Positions 42,603 through 50,906 of a stretch of DNA of 64,000 nt are shown here, piece by piece (the stretch's first letter is position 1; each line of letters opens with the position of its first letter). The DNA is taken from positions 1 through 64,000 of the forward strand of contig WLJH01000010.1 in the NCBI GenBank assembly GCA_009701885.1, written 5' to 3'. Source of the DNA: Actinomycetota bacterium (GTDB lineage: Bacteria > Actinomycetota > Actinomycetes > Propionibacteriales > Nocardioidaceae). The notes below the pieces were generated by a model. The model was given only the letters and a program-made list of their open reading frames with translations, searched no databases and was not told the origin of the DNA. A program made the position numbers and the translations under genes.

Positions 42603-43343
42603 TCAGCAGCCGTAACCCCCGTCGACGTCCAGCTTCTGACCCGACACGAACCCGGCCCGGTCGGAGGCGAGGAAGCAGACCGCCTCGGCCACGTCGTCGG
42701 CGCTGCCGAAGCGGCCGAGCGGGATGTTGCGCCGGGTGATCTCGAGGGCCTCGTCGGAGAGCTCGCCGGAGCCGATCAGCCGGGCGGCCATCCCGTCGGT
42801 GAGCATGCCGGGGCCGACGGCGTTGACCCGTACGCCGTACCTCCCCTCCTCCACCGCGAGCGCACGCACCATCGCCTCGACCGCGGCCTTGGGCGCCGAG
42901 GAGAGCCCGTCGCGCTTGGGGAACCGCGACGTGGCCGCGGTGGTGACGGCGACGACCGAGCCGCGGGACTCCCGCAGCGCCGGCAGCGCGGCCCGGACGA
43001 CGGTGAAGAACCCGCCTGCGTCGTCGTGCAGCTGCGTGACCATGTCGGCGGCGGAGACCCGCCCGAGGTGGACCATCGGCACGTGTGGCCCGGCGGCGTG
43101 CACCAGCGTGTGCAGCGCGCCGTGCTCCGCCAGCACCGCCTCGACCACCGCGTCGGCCTGCGCGGCCGCGTCGGCCGCCCCCAGGTCGAGCGGGAGCGAG
43201 GCCACCCCCTCCGCCGGCGTACGACGGTGGGTGACGGCGACCCGCGAGCCGCGGGCGGCGAGCAGGGCCGCGACCCGTGCCCCGATGCCCCCGTTGCCGC
43301 CCACGACCAGGGCTGCCCCGGGGCGGCCCGCGAAGTCCTGCAT
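42603..43343 (-). CDS. Short-chain dehydrogenase/reductase
   Basis: A 246-residue SDR with an altered cofactor site: VVGGNGGIG (about residues 13-21) in place of TGxxxGIG, HAAGPHV for NNAG, and TTAATSRFPKRDGLSSAPKAAVE where Ser and Lys are kept but the catalytic Tyr is replaced by Ser of SSAPK. It may thus not be a normal dehydrogenase. The C-terminal SGQKLDVDGGYG is typical of FabG-like SDRs. Its ATG shares the A of the upstream stop codon (TGATG), so it is translated with the sulfite-oxidase-like protein. A functional link between the two is not obvious. Confidence 0.82.
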   Translation of the reverse strand: MQDFAGRPGAALVVGGNGGIGARVAALLAARGSRVAVTHRRTPAEGVASLPLDLGAADAAAQADAVVEAVLAEHGALHTLVHAAGPHVPMVHLGRVSAADMVTQLHDDAGGFFTVVRAALPALRESRGSVVAVTTAATSRFPKRDGLSSAPKAAVEAMVRALAVEEGRYGVRVNAVGPGMLTDGMAARLIGSGELSDEALEITRRNIPLGRFGSADDVAEAVCFLASDRAGFVSGQKLDVDGGYGC

Positions 43344-44932
43344 CAGGCGTCCTGGGCGCTGAAGTCGACCACGTGGTGGCCGGTCGCCCCGTCGGGCAGC
43401 ACGTCCCGCTCGACGGGGGTCTGCACGATCCCGTCCCCGTCGGTGGCGCGCACGCGCAGCAGGTGGTCGCCGGGGCCGACCTCGATCGAGCCGCCCCACT
43501 GCACCCACGTGTCATCGCTGGGCACGCGGCCCAGCTCCATCGGCTGCCAGGGGCCGCCGTCGAGGGATACCTCGACGGCCGAGATGCCGGTGTGCTGGTG
43601 CCAGGCGACGCCACCGACCTGCACGGTCCCGCTGGGGACGCTCGCCCCCGAGCGGGGCACGTCGATGCGGGAGGCGGTCTTGATCGGGCCGAGCTCGCCC
43701 CAGCCCCGCTGGGTCCAGTAGGCGTCGACGTCGGCGAACCTCGTCACCTCCATGTCCACGACCCACTTCGTCGCCGAGACGTAGCCGTAGAGCCCGGGCA
43801 CGACCATCCGCACGGGGAACCCGTGGTCGATCGGCAGCGGCTCGCCGTTCATGGCGACGGCCAGCAGCGCGTCGCGCCCGTCGGTGAGGGCCGCGAGCGG
43901 GGTGGCGCAGTTCCACCCGTCCTCGGAGGTCTGCAGCACCGCGTCGGCGCCGGGCAGCACCCCGGCCTGCTCGAGCAGGCCGTCGATCCGCACCCCGCTC
44001 CACCAGGCGTTGCCGACCAGCGGCCCGCCGATCGGGTTGCTGACGCAGCACAGCGTGACCCAGGCGTCGCTGAGCTCCTGGTCGAGCAGGTCCTGGTAGG
44101 TCACGACGACCTCGCGCTCGACCATCCCGTGGATGCGCAGCGACCAGTCCTCGGGTGCGATCGCGGGGGTCACGATGGCGGTGTCGATCCGGTAGAACTC
44201 CTCGTTGGGCGTCTGCCACGGCGAGATCCCCTCGACCTCGAGCCGCGACCCGGCGGGCACGCGCGGCGCCCGGACGTCGAGGCGCAGCAGGCGTCGGGTC
44301 TCCTCGACCTTGCGGCGCCCGCTGCCGAGCAGCCGTCCGCTGACCCCCACGATGGCCACGACCCCGCCGATCGCAGCGACCCTGATGAGGAACTCCCGCC
44401 GCCCCTTCACGTACGCCGGCCCCGACCCGGCCCCCGGCAGCGGCCGCCCCGAGCCGGCACCGGCCTGGGTCGCTCCGGCGTCGACGCGGCGCAGGGGCTC
44501 GGTCAGCAGCGAGAGCGCGACCAGCCACGTGACGTAGCCGATCGCCACGGGCAGCAGGTCGACGGTGGCCCAACCGGCCGAGGAGACGACCGCGACCGCG
44601 GCCAGGACCGCGAGCAGCGAGTAGACCAGCACCGGCACCCACCAGCGCTGCCGTGCCCACCGGCCGACGAAGAAGAACAGCGCGACCGAGAGGACGGTCA
44701 TGACGCCGAGCAGCAGGGACTTGTTGTAGGCGCCGAAGAACTTCAGTGCGAACTGCACCACCGGCCCCGGCGTCGTGCGCACCACGAGCTCGGCGATCGC
44801 CACGAACGGCGCCTCGCGGATGGTGAGCACCATGGCCGCGGCGTAGCTCGCGACCACACCGGCTGCGCCCGCGAGGAGACCGGCCAGCGGCCACGCGAGA
44901 GCTCGACGGTCGAGGGAGGGACGCTCGGGCAC
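43343..44932 (-). CDS. Membrane-anchored molybdopterin oxidoreductase (sulfite oxidase-like)
   Basis: A 529-residue protein. About four transmembrane helices fill residues 10-145; a twin-arginine-like sequence GRREFLIRVAAIGG (177-190) starts a fifth; then the molybdenum-cofactor domain of the sulfite oxidase/YedY type follows. The molybdenum-ligand Cys is in TLCCVSNPIGG (Cys295 or Cys296). The C-terminal region (GVAWHQHTGISAVEVSLDGG) is the Mo-co dimerisation domain. It therefore probably sits on the outer face of the membrane. The substrate may be sulfite, a sulfoxide or another oxo compound. The GTG at 44932 is used, and the SDR follows with TGATG overlap. Confidence 0.88.
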   Translation of the reverse strand: MPERPSLDRRALAWPLAGLLAGAAGVVASYAAAMVLTIREAPFVAIAELVVRTTPGPVVQFALKFFGAYNKSLLLGVMTVLSVALFFFVGRWARQRWWVPVLVYSLLAVLAAVAVVSSAGWATVDLLPVAIGYVTWLVALSLLTEPLRRVDAGATQAGAGSGRPLPGAGSGPAYVKGRREFLIRVAAIGGVVAIVGVSGRLLGSGRRKVEETRRLLRLDVRAPRVPAGSRLEVEGISPWQTPNEEFYRIDTAIVTPAIAPEDWSLRIHGMVEREVVVTYQDLLDQELSDAWVTLCCVSNPIGGPLVGNAWWSGVRIDGLLEQAGVLPGADAVLQTSEDGWNCATPLAALTDGRDALLAVAMNGEPLPIDHGFPVRMVVPGLYGYVSATKWVVDMEVTRFADVDAYWTQRGWGELGPIKTASRIDVPRSGASVPSGTVQVGGVAWHQHTGISAVEVSLDGGPWQPMELGRVPSDDTWVQWGGSIEVGPGDHLLRVRATDGDGIVQTPVERDVLPDGATGHHVVDFSAQDA

Positions 44933-45130
44933 GGACCCATCATGTCCCAGGCACGGGTGCCGGACGGGAGCGCGGCGGTGACGGTCCGGTGACGGACGAC
45001 CTCGCTGCCGCCGGTCGAGGTGCGAGCGGAGCGAGCCACGAGGGCCCAGCCCACGATGTACCTGCGACACGAGTCCCAGAAAAATCCGGGACAGCCCCGC
45101 CCGGGCCGCCCCGGCCGCTAGCCTCCGAGG

Positions 45131-45628
45131 GTGACGACCCCTCTCCCCCGCGTGGGCACCGGCACCGACGTGCACCGGCTCGCCCCCGGCGTACCCCTCC
45201 ACCTCGCCGGGCTCTCCTGGCCCGACGAGGACCACGGCCTCGAGGGCCACTCCGACGCCGACGTGGCCGCGCACGCCGCGTGCGACGCGCTGCTCTCCGC
45301 GGCCGGCCTGGGTGACCTGGGGTCCAACTTCGGCACGAGCGAGCCGGAGTGGGCCGGCGCCGCAGGCACCGCCCTGCTGGCGGAGACCGCCCGCCGGGTG
45401 CGGGCGGCGGGCTTCGAGATCGGCAACGTCGCGGTCCAGGTGATCGGCAACCGCCCGCGGCTGGGTCCGCGCCGGGCCGAGGCCGAGGCCGCCCTGTCGG
45501 GCGCGGTCGGCGCCCCGGTGAGCGTCTCGGCGACGACCACCGACGGGCTCGGGCTGACCGGCCGCGGCGAGGGGGTCGCGGCGGTCGCGACCGCACTGGT
45601 CCAGGAGCTGGGTCGCGAGCGGGACTGA
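45131..45628 (+). CDS. ispF: 2-C-methyl-D-erythritol 2,4-cyclodiphosphate synthase
   Basis: A 165-residue enzyme of the non-mevalonate isoprenoid pathway that makes the cyclodiphosphate from CDP-methylerythritol phosphate. Metal ligands Asp13 and His15 (GTDVHRL) and His48 ([11 protein letters not shown]) are present, as is the C-terminal [14 protein letters not shown]. One odd feature: the loop after LGDLG reads [10 protein letters not shown] in place of the usual FPD/DxxxK. GTG at 45131. In mycobacteria ispF follows ispD directly; here a hydrolase and nirD lie between them. It appears co-transcribed with the alpha/beta hydrolase 16 bp downstream. Confidence 0.93.
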   Translation: MTTPLPRVGTGTDVHRLAPGVPLHLAGLSWPDEDHGLEGHSDADVAAHAACDALLSAAGLGDLGSNFGTSEPEWAGAAGTALLAETARRVRAAGFEIGNVAVQVIGNRPRLGPRRAEAEAALSGAVGAPVSVSATTTDGLGLTGRGEGVAAVATALVQELGRERD

Positions 45629-45644
45629 TGAGCGAGGGGGACCG

Positions 45645-46538
45645 ATGAGGACGCACGCCCTGCACGTCGACGACGGCGCCCGGCTGCACGTCACGGTCTA
45701 CGGCCGCGAGGACGCCGAGGTCACCCTGCTGCTCGCCCACTGCTGGACCGCCGACGAGCAGGACTGGCACTACCAGGTGCGACACCTGCTGGCGACGTAC
45801 GGACCCGACCTGCGCCTGGTCACCTGGGACGCCCGCGGCCACGGCCGCTCCGACGTCGCCCCCGAGCGGGACTGCACCGTGCCGCGCCTGGCCCGCGACC
45901 TGGGCCAGGTCGTCGACACGTTCGCCACCGAGGGTCCGCTGGTGCTGGCCGGGCACTCGATCGGCGGCATGACGATCATGGCGCTGCCCGAGGTGCGCCC
46001 CGACGTGGTCGAGCGGGTCGCCGGGCTGGTGCTCGTCGCGACGTCCTCCGGCGGCCTGGACACCGTGACCCTGGGCTTCCCCGAGATGGGGCCGCTGCTG
46101 CGCCGGCAGCTGCCGCGCGTGCTGGCGACCCGGGCCCGGCTGCTCACCCGCTCCGAGCGCCGCCGCACGCCCTCGATCGAGCGCTGGGTGGTCAACCAGA
46201 TCCTCATGGGCACCCCGCTGCGGCTGCGCGACGCCGGCCTGGTCGTCGACCAGCTGGTGAGCTGCGCGCCCGCGACGATGTCGGGCTTCTACCGCGACCT
46301 CATGGGCCACGAGCGCACCGAGGGCCTCAAGGCGTACGCCGGCGTGCCCACGACCGTCATGGTCGGCAGCGCCGACGTGCTCACCCCGCCCTCCCACGCG
46401 CGCCGGCTCGCCTCGGCCATCGACGGTGCCCGGCTGCTCGTGCTCCCGGGCGCCGGCCACTACCTCCCGCTCGAGCGGGACGAGGCGGTCTCCGCGGAGC
46501 TGGTGGCTGCCGTGGACCGGGCGCGCGCGGGGGCCTGA
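45645..46538 (+). CDS. Alpha/beta hydrolase
   Basis: A 297-residue alpha/beta-hydrolase of unknown substrate. The oxyanion region is LLAHCWTADEQDW (about 28-40), the nucleophile Ser lies in AGHSIGG (about 105), and the catalytic His in LPGAGHYLPLERDE near 272; an acid residue is likely in VGSADVLTPP. The family includes esterases, lipases and haloperoxidase-like enzymes. It is cytoplasmic. It follows ispF in the same direction, which does not imply a role in isoprenoid synthesis. A compact hairpin follows its stop, at the junction with nirD. Confidence 0.88.
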   Translation: MRTHALHVDDGARLHVTVYGREDAEVTLLLAHCWTADEQDWHYQVRHLLATYGPDLRLVTWDARGHGRSDVAPERDCTVPRLARDLGQVVDTFATEGPLVLAGHSIGGMTIMALPEVRPDVVERVAGLVLVATSSGGLDTVTLGFPEMGPLLRRQLPRVLATRARLLTRSERRRTPSIERWVVNQILMGTPLRLRDAGLVVDQLVSCAPATMSGFYRDLMGHERTEGLKAYAGVPTTVMVGSADVLTPPSHARRLASAIDGARLLVLPGAGHYLPLERDEAVSAELVAAVDRARAGA

Positions 46539-46549
46539 GCCTCCCCCTC

Positions 46550-46568
46550 GTCCCCGCCGGGCGGGGAC
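46550..46568. terminator. Hairpin between alpha/beta hydrolase and nirD
   Basis: GTCCCCGC (46550-46557) and GCGGGGAC (46561-46568) form a perfect 8-bp stem with a 3-nt loop in a convergent gap of only 37 bp. No T-run follows. Confidence 0.6.
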
Positions 46569-46575
46569 AACCCGC

Positions 46576-46923
46576 TCAGGCCGCGCCCTTGCGGTGCCCG
46601 ACCAGCACGACCCCGTCCACCACCTTGACGTCGTACGCCGGCACCGACACGTGCTCGTCGTCCAGGCACCGGCCCGTGCGCAGGTCGAAGCCGTGCCGGT
46701 GGCTGGGCGGCGCCACGAACGGCACGTCCTCGCGGCGACCCACGATGCCCCGCGCGAGCATCGAGGCCTTGGCGAACGGGTCGTGGTTGCCGAGCGCGTA
46801 GACCGAGCCGTCCTCGAGCCGGAACAGCGCCACGGCCTGCCCGTGCACCAGCGCCGTCGCACCCCGCTCCACCTGCAGCTGCTCGACGCGGCAGACCGGG
46901 TGCCACTCCTCGGCTACGGTCAT
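46576..46923 (-). CDS. nirD: Nitrite reductase small subunit-like protein
   Basis: A 115-residue Rieske-fold protein of the NirD class, the small subunit of NADH-dependent assimilatory nitrite reductase. NHDPFAKASMLARGIVG (about 43-59) is the NirD hallmark. The Cys and His ligands of a true Rieske centre are not in the needed pattern, as is normal in NirD. No nirB, nitrate reductase or nitrate transporter gene is near, so it is an orphan here; the large subunit must be elsewhere or it serves another oxidoreductase. The ATG at 46923 follows a GGAGG-like site. Confidence 0.82.
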   Translation of the reverse strand: MTVAEEWHPVCRVEQLQVERGATALVHGQAVALFRLEDGSVYALGNHDPFAKASMLARGIVGRREDVPFVAPPSHRHGFDLRTGRCLDDEHVSVPAYDVKVVDGVVLVGHRKGAA

Positions 46924-47054
46924 GGCTCCCTCCTTCGGCCACCGAACCTAGGAGCGCCGGCGTACCACCCGGGTTTCGGCGTGTAACGGCCGTGAAAACT
47001 CCGCCGCTCGTCCTCCCGGGGGCGCGCGGAGCCCCGCTCGGTAGCCTGCCGCGC

Positions 47055-47786
47055 GTGAGCACCGAGACCTCCCACGCAGCGGCGCCGTCCGGAGGCGTGA
47101 CGGTGGTCGTGCTCGGTGCCGGCTCCGGCACCCGGGTCGGGGCCGACCGCAACAAGGTGCTGCTGCCCCTGCGCGACCGCCCGCTCCTCGCCTGGTCGGT
47201 GCTCCACGCCCTCGCCACCCGCGGCGTCGACCGGGTCGTGGTCGTCACCGCTCCCGGCGAGCGGGACGAGGTAGCCGAGGCGCTGGCCCCGCACCTGCCG
47301 GTCAGCGGCCCGGCGGCGGAGGTCGAGGTCGCACTCGTCGACGGCGGCCCCAGCCGGCACGCCTCGGAGTCGAACGCCCTGCGCGCCGTCGCCCACCACG
47401 TCGAGGCCGGTCGCACCACGGTGCTGGTGGTCCACGACGGCGCCCGCCCGCTCGCCAGCCCCGTGCTCTTCGACGCCGTGGTGGCGGCCGCCCGGGAGCA
47501 CGGCGGCGCACTCCCGGCCGCCCCCGCGACCGGGCTGGTGACCCAGACGCTCCGACCCGCGCCCGAGCCGCTCGTCGGGGTGCAGACCCCCCAGGCCTTC
47601 CGCGCGGTGCCCCTGCTCGAGGCCTACCGGGCGGCCGCGCGCGACGGCTTCGAGGGCACCGACACCGCCGCGACCTTCGATCGGTACGCCGGGCTGCCGG
47701 TCCGCGCGGTCCGCTCCACCGCCGCCAACCTCAAGGTCACCTGGCCCGAGGACCTCGCCCTGGCCGAGGCGCTGCTCCAGGGCTGA
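47055..47786 (+). CDS. ispD: 2-C-methyl-D-erythritol 4-phosphate cytidylyltransferase
   Basis: A 243-residue enzyme of the non-mevalonate isoprenoid pathway that joins CTP to methylerythritol phosphate. The CTP-binding loop is LGAGSGTRVGADRNKVLLPL (about 22-41), where NK replaces the usual PK. Further motifs are VHDGARPLAS (about 129), VGVQTPQAF and GTDTAATFDRY, and the C-terminal LKVTWPEDLALAEALL is standard. GTG at 47055 is preferred over an in-frame ATG at 46992 because the extra residues match nothing. It converges on a degenerate IspD-like gene (47825-48394), beyond which lies carD. Confidence 0.9.
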   Translation: MSTETSHAAAPSGGVTVVVLGAGSGTRVGADRNKVLLPLRDRPLLAWSVLHALATRGVDRVVVVTAPGERDEVAEALAPHLPVSGPAAEVEVALVDGGPSRHASESNALRAVAHHVEAGRTTVLVVHDGARPLASPVLFDAVVAAAREHGGALPAAPATGLVTQTLRPAPEPLVGVQTPQAFRAVPLLEAYRAAARDGFEGTDTAATFDRYAGLPVRAVRSTAANLKVTWPEDLALAEALLQG

Positions 47787-47824
47787 CCCGCGGCGCGCCC
47801 GGGCGGCCAGGGCCGCCGCCGAGG

Positions 47825-48394
47825 TCAGTGCGCGGTGAACGCCTCGAGCAGCCGCACGTCGGACTCGTCGGCCACCCGACGCCCCTCGGGCGGGGCGGTG
47901 GCGGCCACGACGGGGAACCGCTCCGCGAGCACGCCGACGAGGGTCGCGAAGTCCGTGGACGGCAGGCCGTCGAGGGCGGCCACGACCGCGGGCGGCAGCA
48001 CGACCGGCGAGGTCACCTGCAGGACGGTGTCGCGGTCGACCCCCTCCCCGACGTACCCCTGCGGGTCGAGGCCCTTGAGCGTGTCGGTCACGGGGCGGGT
48101 GCCGACGACGACCGCCTGCTCGGCCTCGCAGCGCTCCAGGCAGGCGACCAGGAAGTCGGCGGGGGTCATGGGGCACAGGGGGTCGTGGAGGACCAGGGGC
48201 TCCCCGGCCTCGACCAACGCCTCCCACGGGGTGCCGTGGTCGACCTGGGTCAGGCCGGCCTCCCCCAGCGCCCAGGCCGCGCACGCGACGAGCGCCTCGC
48301 CGTGCAGCAGCGCGAACGGCAGCGAGCCGCGGTCGGCCTCGACCAGGAGGCCGAGCGCGTCGTGCTCCTCGGAGTACTCACCCACGACGCGCAC
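47825..48394 (-). CDS. Degenerate IspD-like protein
   Basis: A 189-residue protein that matches the middle and end of IspD in order but lacks the N-terminal CTP-binding loop. LHDPLCPMTP (about 68) corresponds to HDGARPLVS, VVGTRPVTDTLK (about 96) to the VTDTLK segment, VDRDTVLQVTSPVVLP to the DRxxLxxxQTPQ segment, and ESDVRLLEAF to the final EEDLALAE. Key IspD residues are thus replaced, so catalysis is unlikely. It sits beside ispD and next to carD. It may be a regulatory or partner subunit of IspD, or a decaying duplicate; the intact frame favours a kept function. Confidence 0.6.
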   Translation of the reverse strand: MRVVGEYSEEHDALGLLVEADRGSLPFALLHGEALVACAAWALGEAGLTQVDHGTPWEALVEAGEPLVLHDPLCPMTPADFLVACLERCEAEQAVVVGTRPVTDTLKGLDPQGYVGEGVDRDTVLQVTSPVVLPPAVVAALDGLPSTDFATLVGVLAERFPVVAATAPPEGRRVADESDVRLLEAFTAH

Positions 48395-48420
48395 GCTAGC
48401 CCCTGTCCCGCCCGGAGAAG

Positions 48421-48455
48421 GACGAAGCCCCCGGGACCGTCCCGGGGGCTTCGTC
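48421..48455. terminator. Strong hairpin downstream of carD
   Basis: GACGAAGCCCCCGGGAC (48421-48437) and GTCCCGGGGGCTTCGTC (48439-48455) form a perfect 17-bp stem. It lies 24 bp after the carD stop and before the degenerate IspD-like gene on the same strand, so it should separate their transcripts. Confidence 0.8.
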
Positions 48456-48478
48456 GTGCTGCTGTGGGAGGCGGTGCC

Positions 48479-48964
48479 TCAGGAGGCGAGCACCTCGTCG
48501 AGGATGGCCTCGGCCTTGTCCTCGTTGGTGTGCTCGGCCAGGGCCAGCTCGGAGACGAGGATCTGGCGGGCCTTCGCAAGCATCCGCTTCTCGCCGGCCG
48601 ACAGGCCGCGGTCACGCTCGCGGCGCCAGAGGTCGCGGACGACCTCGGAGACCTTCATGACGTCGCCGCTGTGCAGCTTCTCCAGGTTGGCCTTGTAGCG
48701 GCGCGACCAGTTGGTCGGCTCCTCGACGTGCTCGGCACGCAGGACGTCGAACACGCGGTCGAGGCCCTCCTTGTCGACGACGTCGCGGACCCCGACGAGG
48801 TCCAGGTTGCAGGCCGGCACACGAACCACCAGGTCCTGCTGTGCGACGATCCTCAGCACGAGGTACTGCCGGTCCTCCCCCTTGATCTTCCGCATCTCGA
48901 TGTCCTCGATGATGGCGGCCCCGTGATTGGGGTAGACGACCGTTTCGCCGACGGTGAAAGTCAT
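48479..48964 (-). CDS. carD: CarD-family RNA polymerase-binding regulator
   Basis: A 161-residue CarD protein, which binds the RNA polymerase beta subunit and stabilises open complexes at rRNA and other promoters. The N-terminal interaction domain starts [20 protein letters not shown], and the C-terminal DNA-binding helices contain [17 protein letters not shown] and [16 protein letters not shown]. Length and sequence match mycobacterial CarD closely. The ATG at 48964 follows GGAAGGGGA. A -10-like TAAGAT is upstream, and a strong hairpin follows the stop, so it is likely a single-gene transcript. Confidence 0.97.
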   Translation of the reverse strand: MTFTVGETVVYPNHGAAIIEDIEMRKIKGEDRQYLVLRIVAQQDLVVRVPACNLDLVGVRDVVDKEGLDRVFDVLRAEHVEEPTNWSRRYKANLEKLHSGDVMKVSEVVRDLWRRERDRGLSAGEKRMLAKARQILVSELALAEHTNEDKAEAILDEVLAS

Positions 48965-48991
48965 ATGTGAAGTTCCCCTTCCTAGGCGACC

Positions 48992-49020
48992 ATCTTAACA
49001 CGGGTTCCCGGCGTGTCGGC
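48992..49020 (-). promoter_or_regulatory. carD: Probable carD promoter
   Basis: On the minus strand TAAGAT (48992-48997) is a good -10, with a weak -35 GCCGAC (49015-49020) at 17-bp spacing. Weak -35 elements are common at actinobacterial promoters that depend on CarD-like factors. Confidence 0.4.
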
Positions 49021-49232
49021 GAGCGTTTGTGCAGGTCAGAGCGCTAGGGAGGGCTTGACAGGACCGCGGTCCGCATGCTGGCGACCGTCCTCGACGACGT
49101 ACGACGGCCGGTCCGCGATCCCCGGGGCCGGACGATCTCCCGGGCCCGCCGAGGGCCCGCGCGGGCGTCCGGGTCCCCGTTGTCCTGCGGAAACACCCGG
49201 ACGGCGCTCGTGATCGCGACATACTGCGAGGC

Positions 49233-50246
49233 ATGGCCAGACCACACCTGCGACGACGTCGCCCCGAGACCACCGACGCCCTGCCGTCGGGTGCTCCCGG
49301 CGCGGCCGAGGGAACCGGCGCAGACACCCTGACCGAGGAGCGGACCCCCGAGGAGGAGCGGCCACGCCCGGGGAGCTGGCTGAAGCGACGCCGTGAGGCC
49401 GACGCCCGGGGCAGCGCCCAGGGCCCCGGGACGGGCTCCGGGACGGGCACCGACGACGCAGCGGTGCCGACGCCCGACGCCGGGCCGCCTGGGGGCGCGC
49501 GCAGCTCCGTGCCGCCGCCGCCCGCCGTCGTACGCCGTCCGGTGCTCGACGCGACACCGGTGCTGCTCCTGCGCGCCGCCCACCCCCGCCAGGCCGTCGT
49601 CACCGCGGTCCTGGTGACCGTCGCCGCGGCGCTGGCCGACCGTCCCACGCGCGACCTGGGCCTGGTCCTGCTCACCGTGCTCGTCGGGCAGACCCTGCTC
49701 GGCTGGCACAACGACGTCGTCGACCGCCGGCGCGACGCGCAGCACCAGCGCACCGGCAAGCCGGTTGCCGACGGGCGGCTCGAGCCCGGCGAGGTGTGGT
49801 TCGCGATCACCTGCGGGGTGCTGCTCGTCGTGCCGCTGTCGCTGTCCAACGGCCTGGTCGCCGGCGGGGTCTACCTCGCCTCGCTGGTCATCGCCGGCCT
49901 GGGCAACCTCGTGCTGCGCACGAGCGTGCTGAGCCCGGTGCCCTGGGCGGTCTCGTTCGCGCTCTACCCGGCCTTCCTGTCCTACGGCGGCTGGGGCAAC
50001 CACGACGGTGGCTCCGCGCCGCAGCCGGCGATGGTCGTGCTCGCCGCCCTCCTGGGCATCGGCGTCCACTTCCTCACCGCCCTGTGGGGCCTGGTGGCCG
50101 ACCACGAGGACGGCTGGCGCTACCTGCCGCTGCGCCTGGGCATGAAGCTCGGTGCAGCGCGGCTGCTCGCGCTCACCACGACCTACCTCGCGCTGGTCAC
50201 CGCCGGCATCCTCGTGGCCGGCACGCTCGTCGGCCTGGAGGCCTGA
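49233..50246 (+). CDS. UbiA-family prenyltransferase
   Basis: A 337-residue membrane prenyltransferase. The first 100 or so residues are charged, Gly/Pro-rich and probably disordered, an unusually long extension. About seven transmembrane segments follow. The first Asp-rich motif NDVVDRRRD (160-168) and the second, VADHEDG (near 287), bind Mg-diphosphate. UbiA members attach prenyl groups to aromatic rings in quinone, haem or other lipid synthesis. This protein is shorter in its core than MenA, and its acceptor is unknown. The ATG at 49233 is chosen; a later start would remove part of the extension without affecting the core. Confidence 0.87.
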   Translation: MARPHLRRRRPETTDALPSGAPGAAEGTGADTLTEERTPEEERPRPGSWLKRRREADARGSAQGPGTGSGTGTDDAAVPTPDAGPPGGARSSVPPPPAVVRRPVLDATPVLLLRAAHPRQAVVTAVLVTVAAALADRPTRDLGLVLLTVLVGQTLLGWHNDVVDRRRDAQHQRTGKPVADGRLEPGEVWFAITCGVLLVVPLSLSNGLVAGGVYLASLVIAGLGNLVLRTSVLSPVPWAVSFALYPAFLSYGGWGNHDGGSAPQPAMVVLAALLGIGVHFLTALWGLVADHEDGWRYLPLRLGMKLGAARLLALTTTYLALVTAGILVAGTLVGLEA

Positions 50247-50356
50247 GCCACGCCGCTCGTCGGGCTCGGGGGTGTGACGGACGCCCTGTCAGCGGCGGGT
50301 CACGGCCCCGCTAGGCTGTCGGCGCCCCCGTCGTACGACTCGAAGGCACTCCTCAC

Positions 50357-50902
50357 ATGCACATGCGCCGCCTCACGCCGGTCCTCGCCCTCGCGATGGC
50401 CGCGACCCTCTCCTCCTGCGGGTTCGACAACGCCACCGACCGGGTCTACACCCCGGCCGCCGGCTCGATCGCCCGCGACGCCTCGGTCGACGTGCTGTCC
50501 GCCGTGATCGTGTCCAAGGCGCCCGGCGCCGGCACCTTCATCGCCGGGCTGTCGAACAACTCCGGCAGCGAGAGCGTGACCTTCGAGGGCATCCGCCCCG
50601 TCGGCGACACCACGATCACCTTCGAGGACGTCGAGCCGGCCACGATCCCGCCGCTCGGCTTCGAGAACCTCTCCGAGCAGGGCAACGGCATCCCGGTCAC
50701 CGGCGACTTCCGTGCGGGTGACTTCGTCACCGTCGAGCTCTCCTTCGACACCGGCGAGGACGTCGAGCTGGACATCGCGGTCGTCACCGACTGCGACGAG
50801 TTCGACGGCTTCGACATCAGCGAGGGCGGCGAGGGCGAGGAGTACGACTGCGAGGCGATCGAGCCCCTGTACGACGGTCGCTACGAGGGCTACGAGGGCT
50901 GA
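50357..50902 (+). CDS. Putative lipoprotein
   Basis: A 181-residue lipoprotein with signal peptide and lipobox LSSC near residue 21. The mature part is one small beta domain (strands [49 protein letters not shown]) resembling copper-chaperone PCu(A)C-type or related sandwiches, though the metal-binding Met/His pattern is absent. The C-terminal 30 residues are very acidic ([15 protein letters not shown]). It precedes gpmA by 4 bp, so the two are co-transcribed. Function unknown. Confidence 0.75.
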   Translation: MHMRRLTPVLALAMAATLSSCGFDNATDRVYTPAAGSIARDASVDVLSAVIVSKAPGAGTFIAGLSNNSGSESVTFEGIRPVGDTTITFEDVEPATIPPLGFENLSEQGNGIPVTGDFRAGDFVTVELSFDTGEDVELDIAVVTDCDEFDGFDISEGGEGEEYDCEAIEPLYDGRYEGYEG

Positions 50903-50906
50903 TCGC

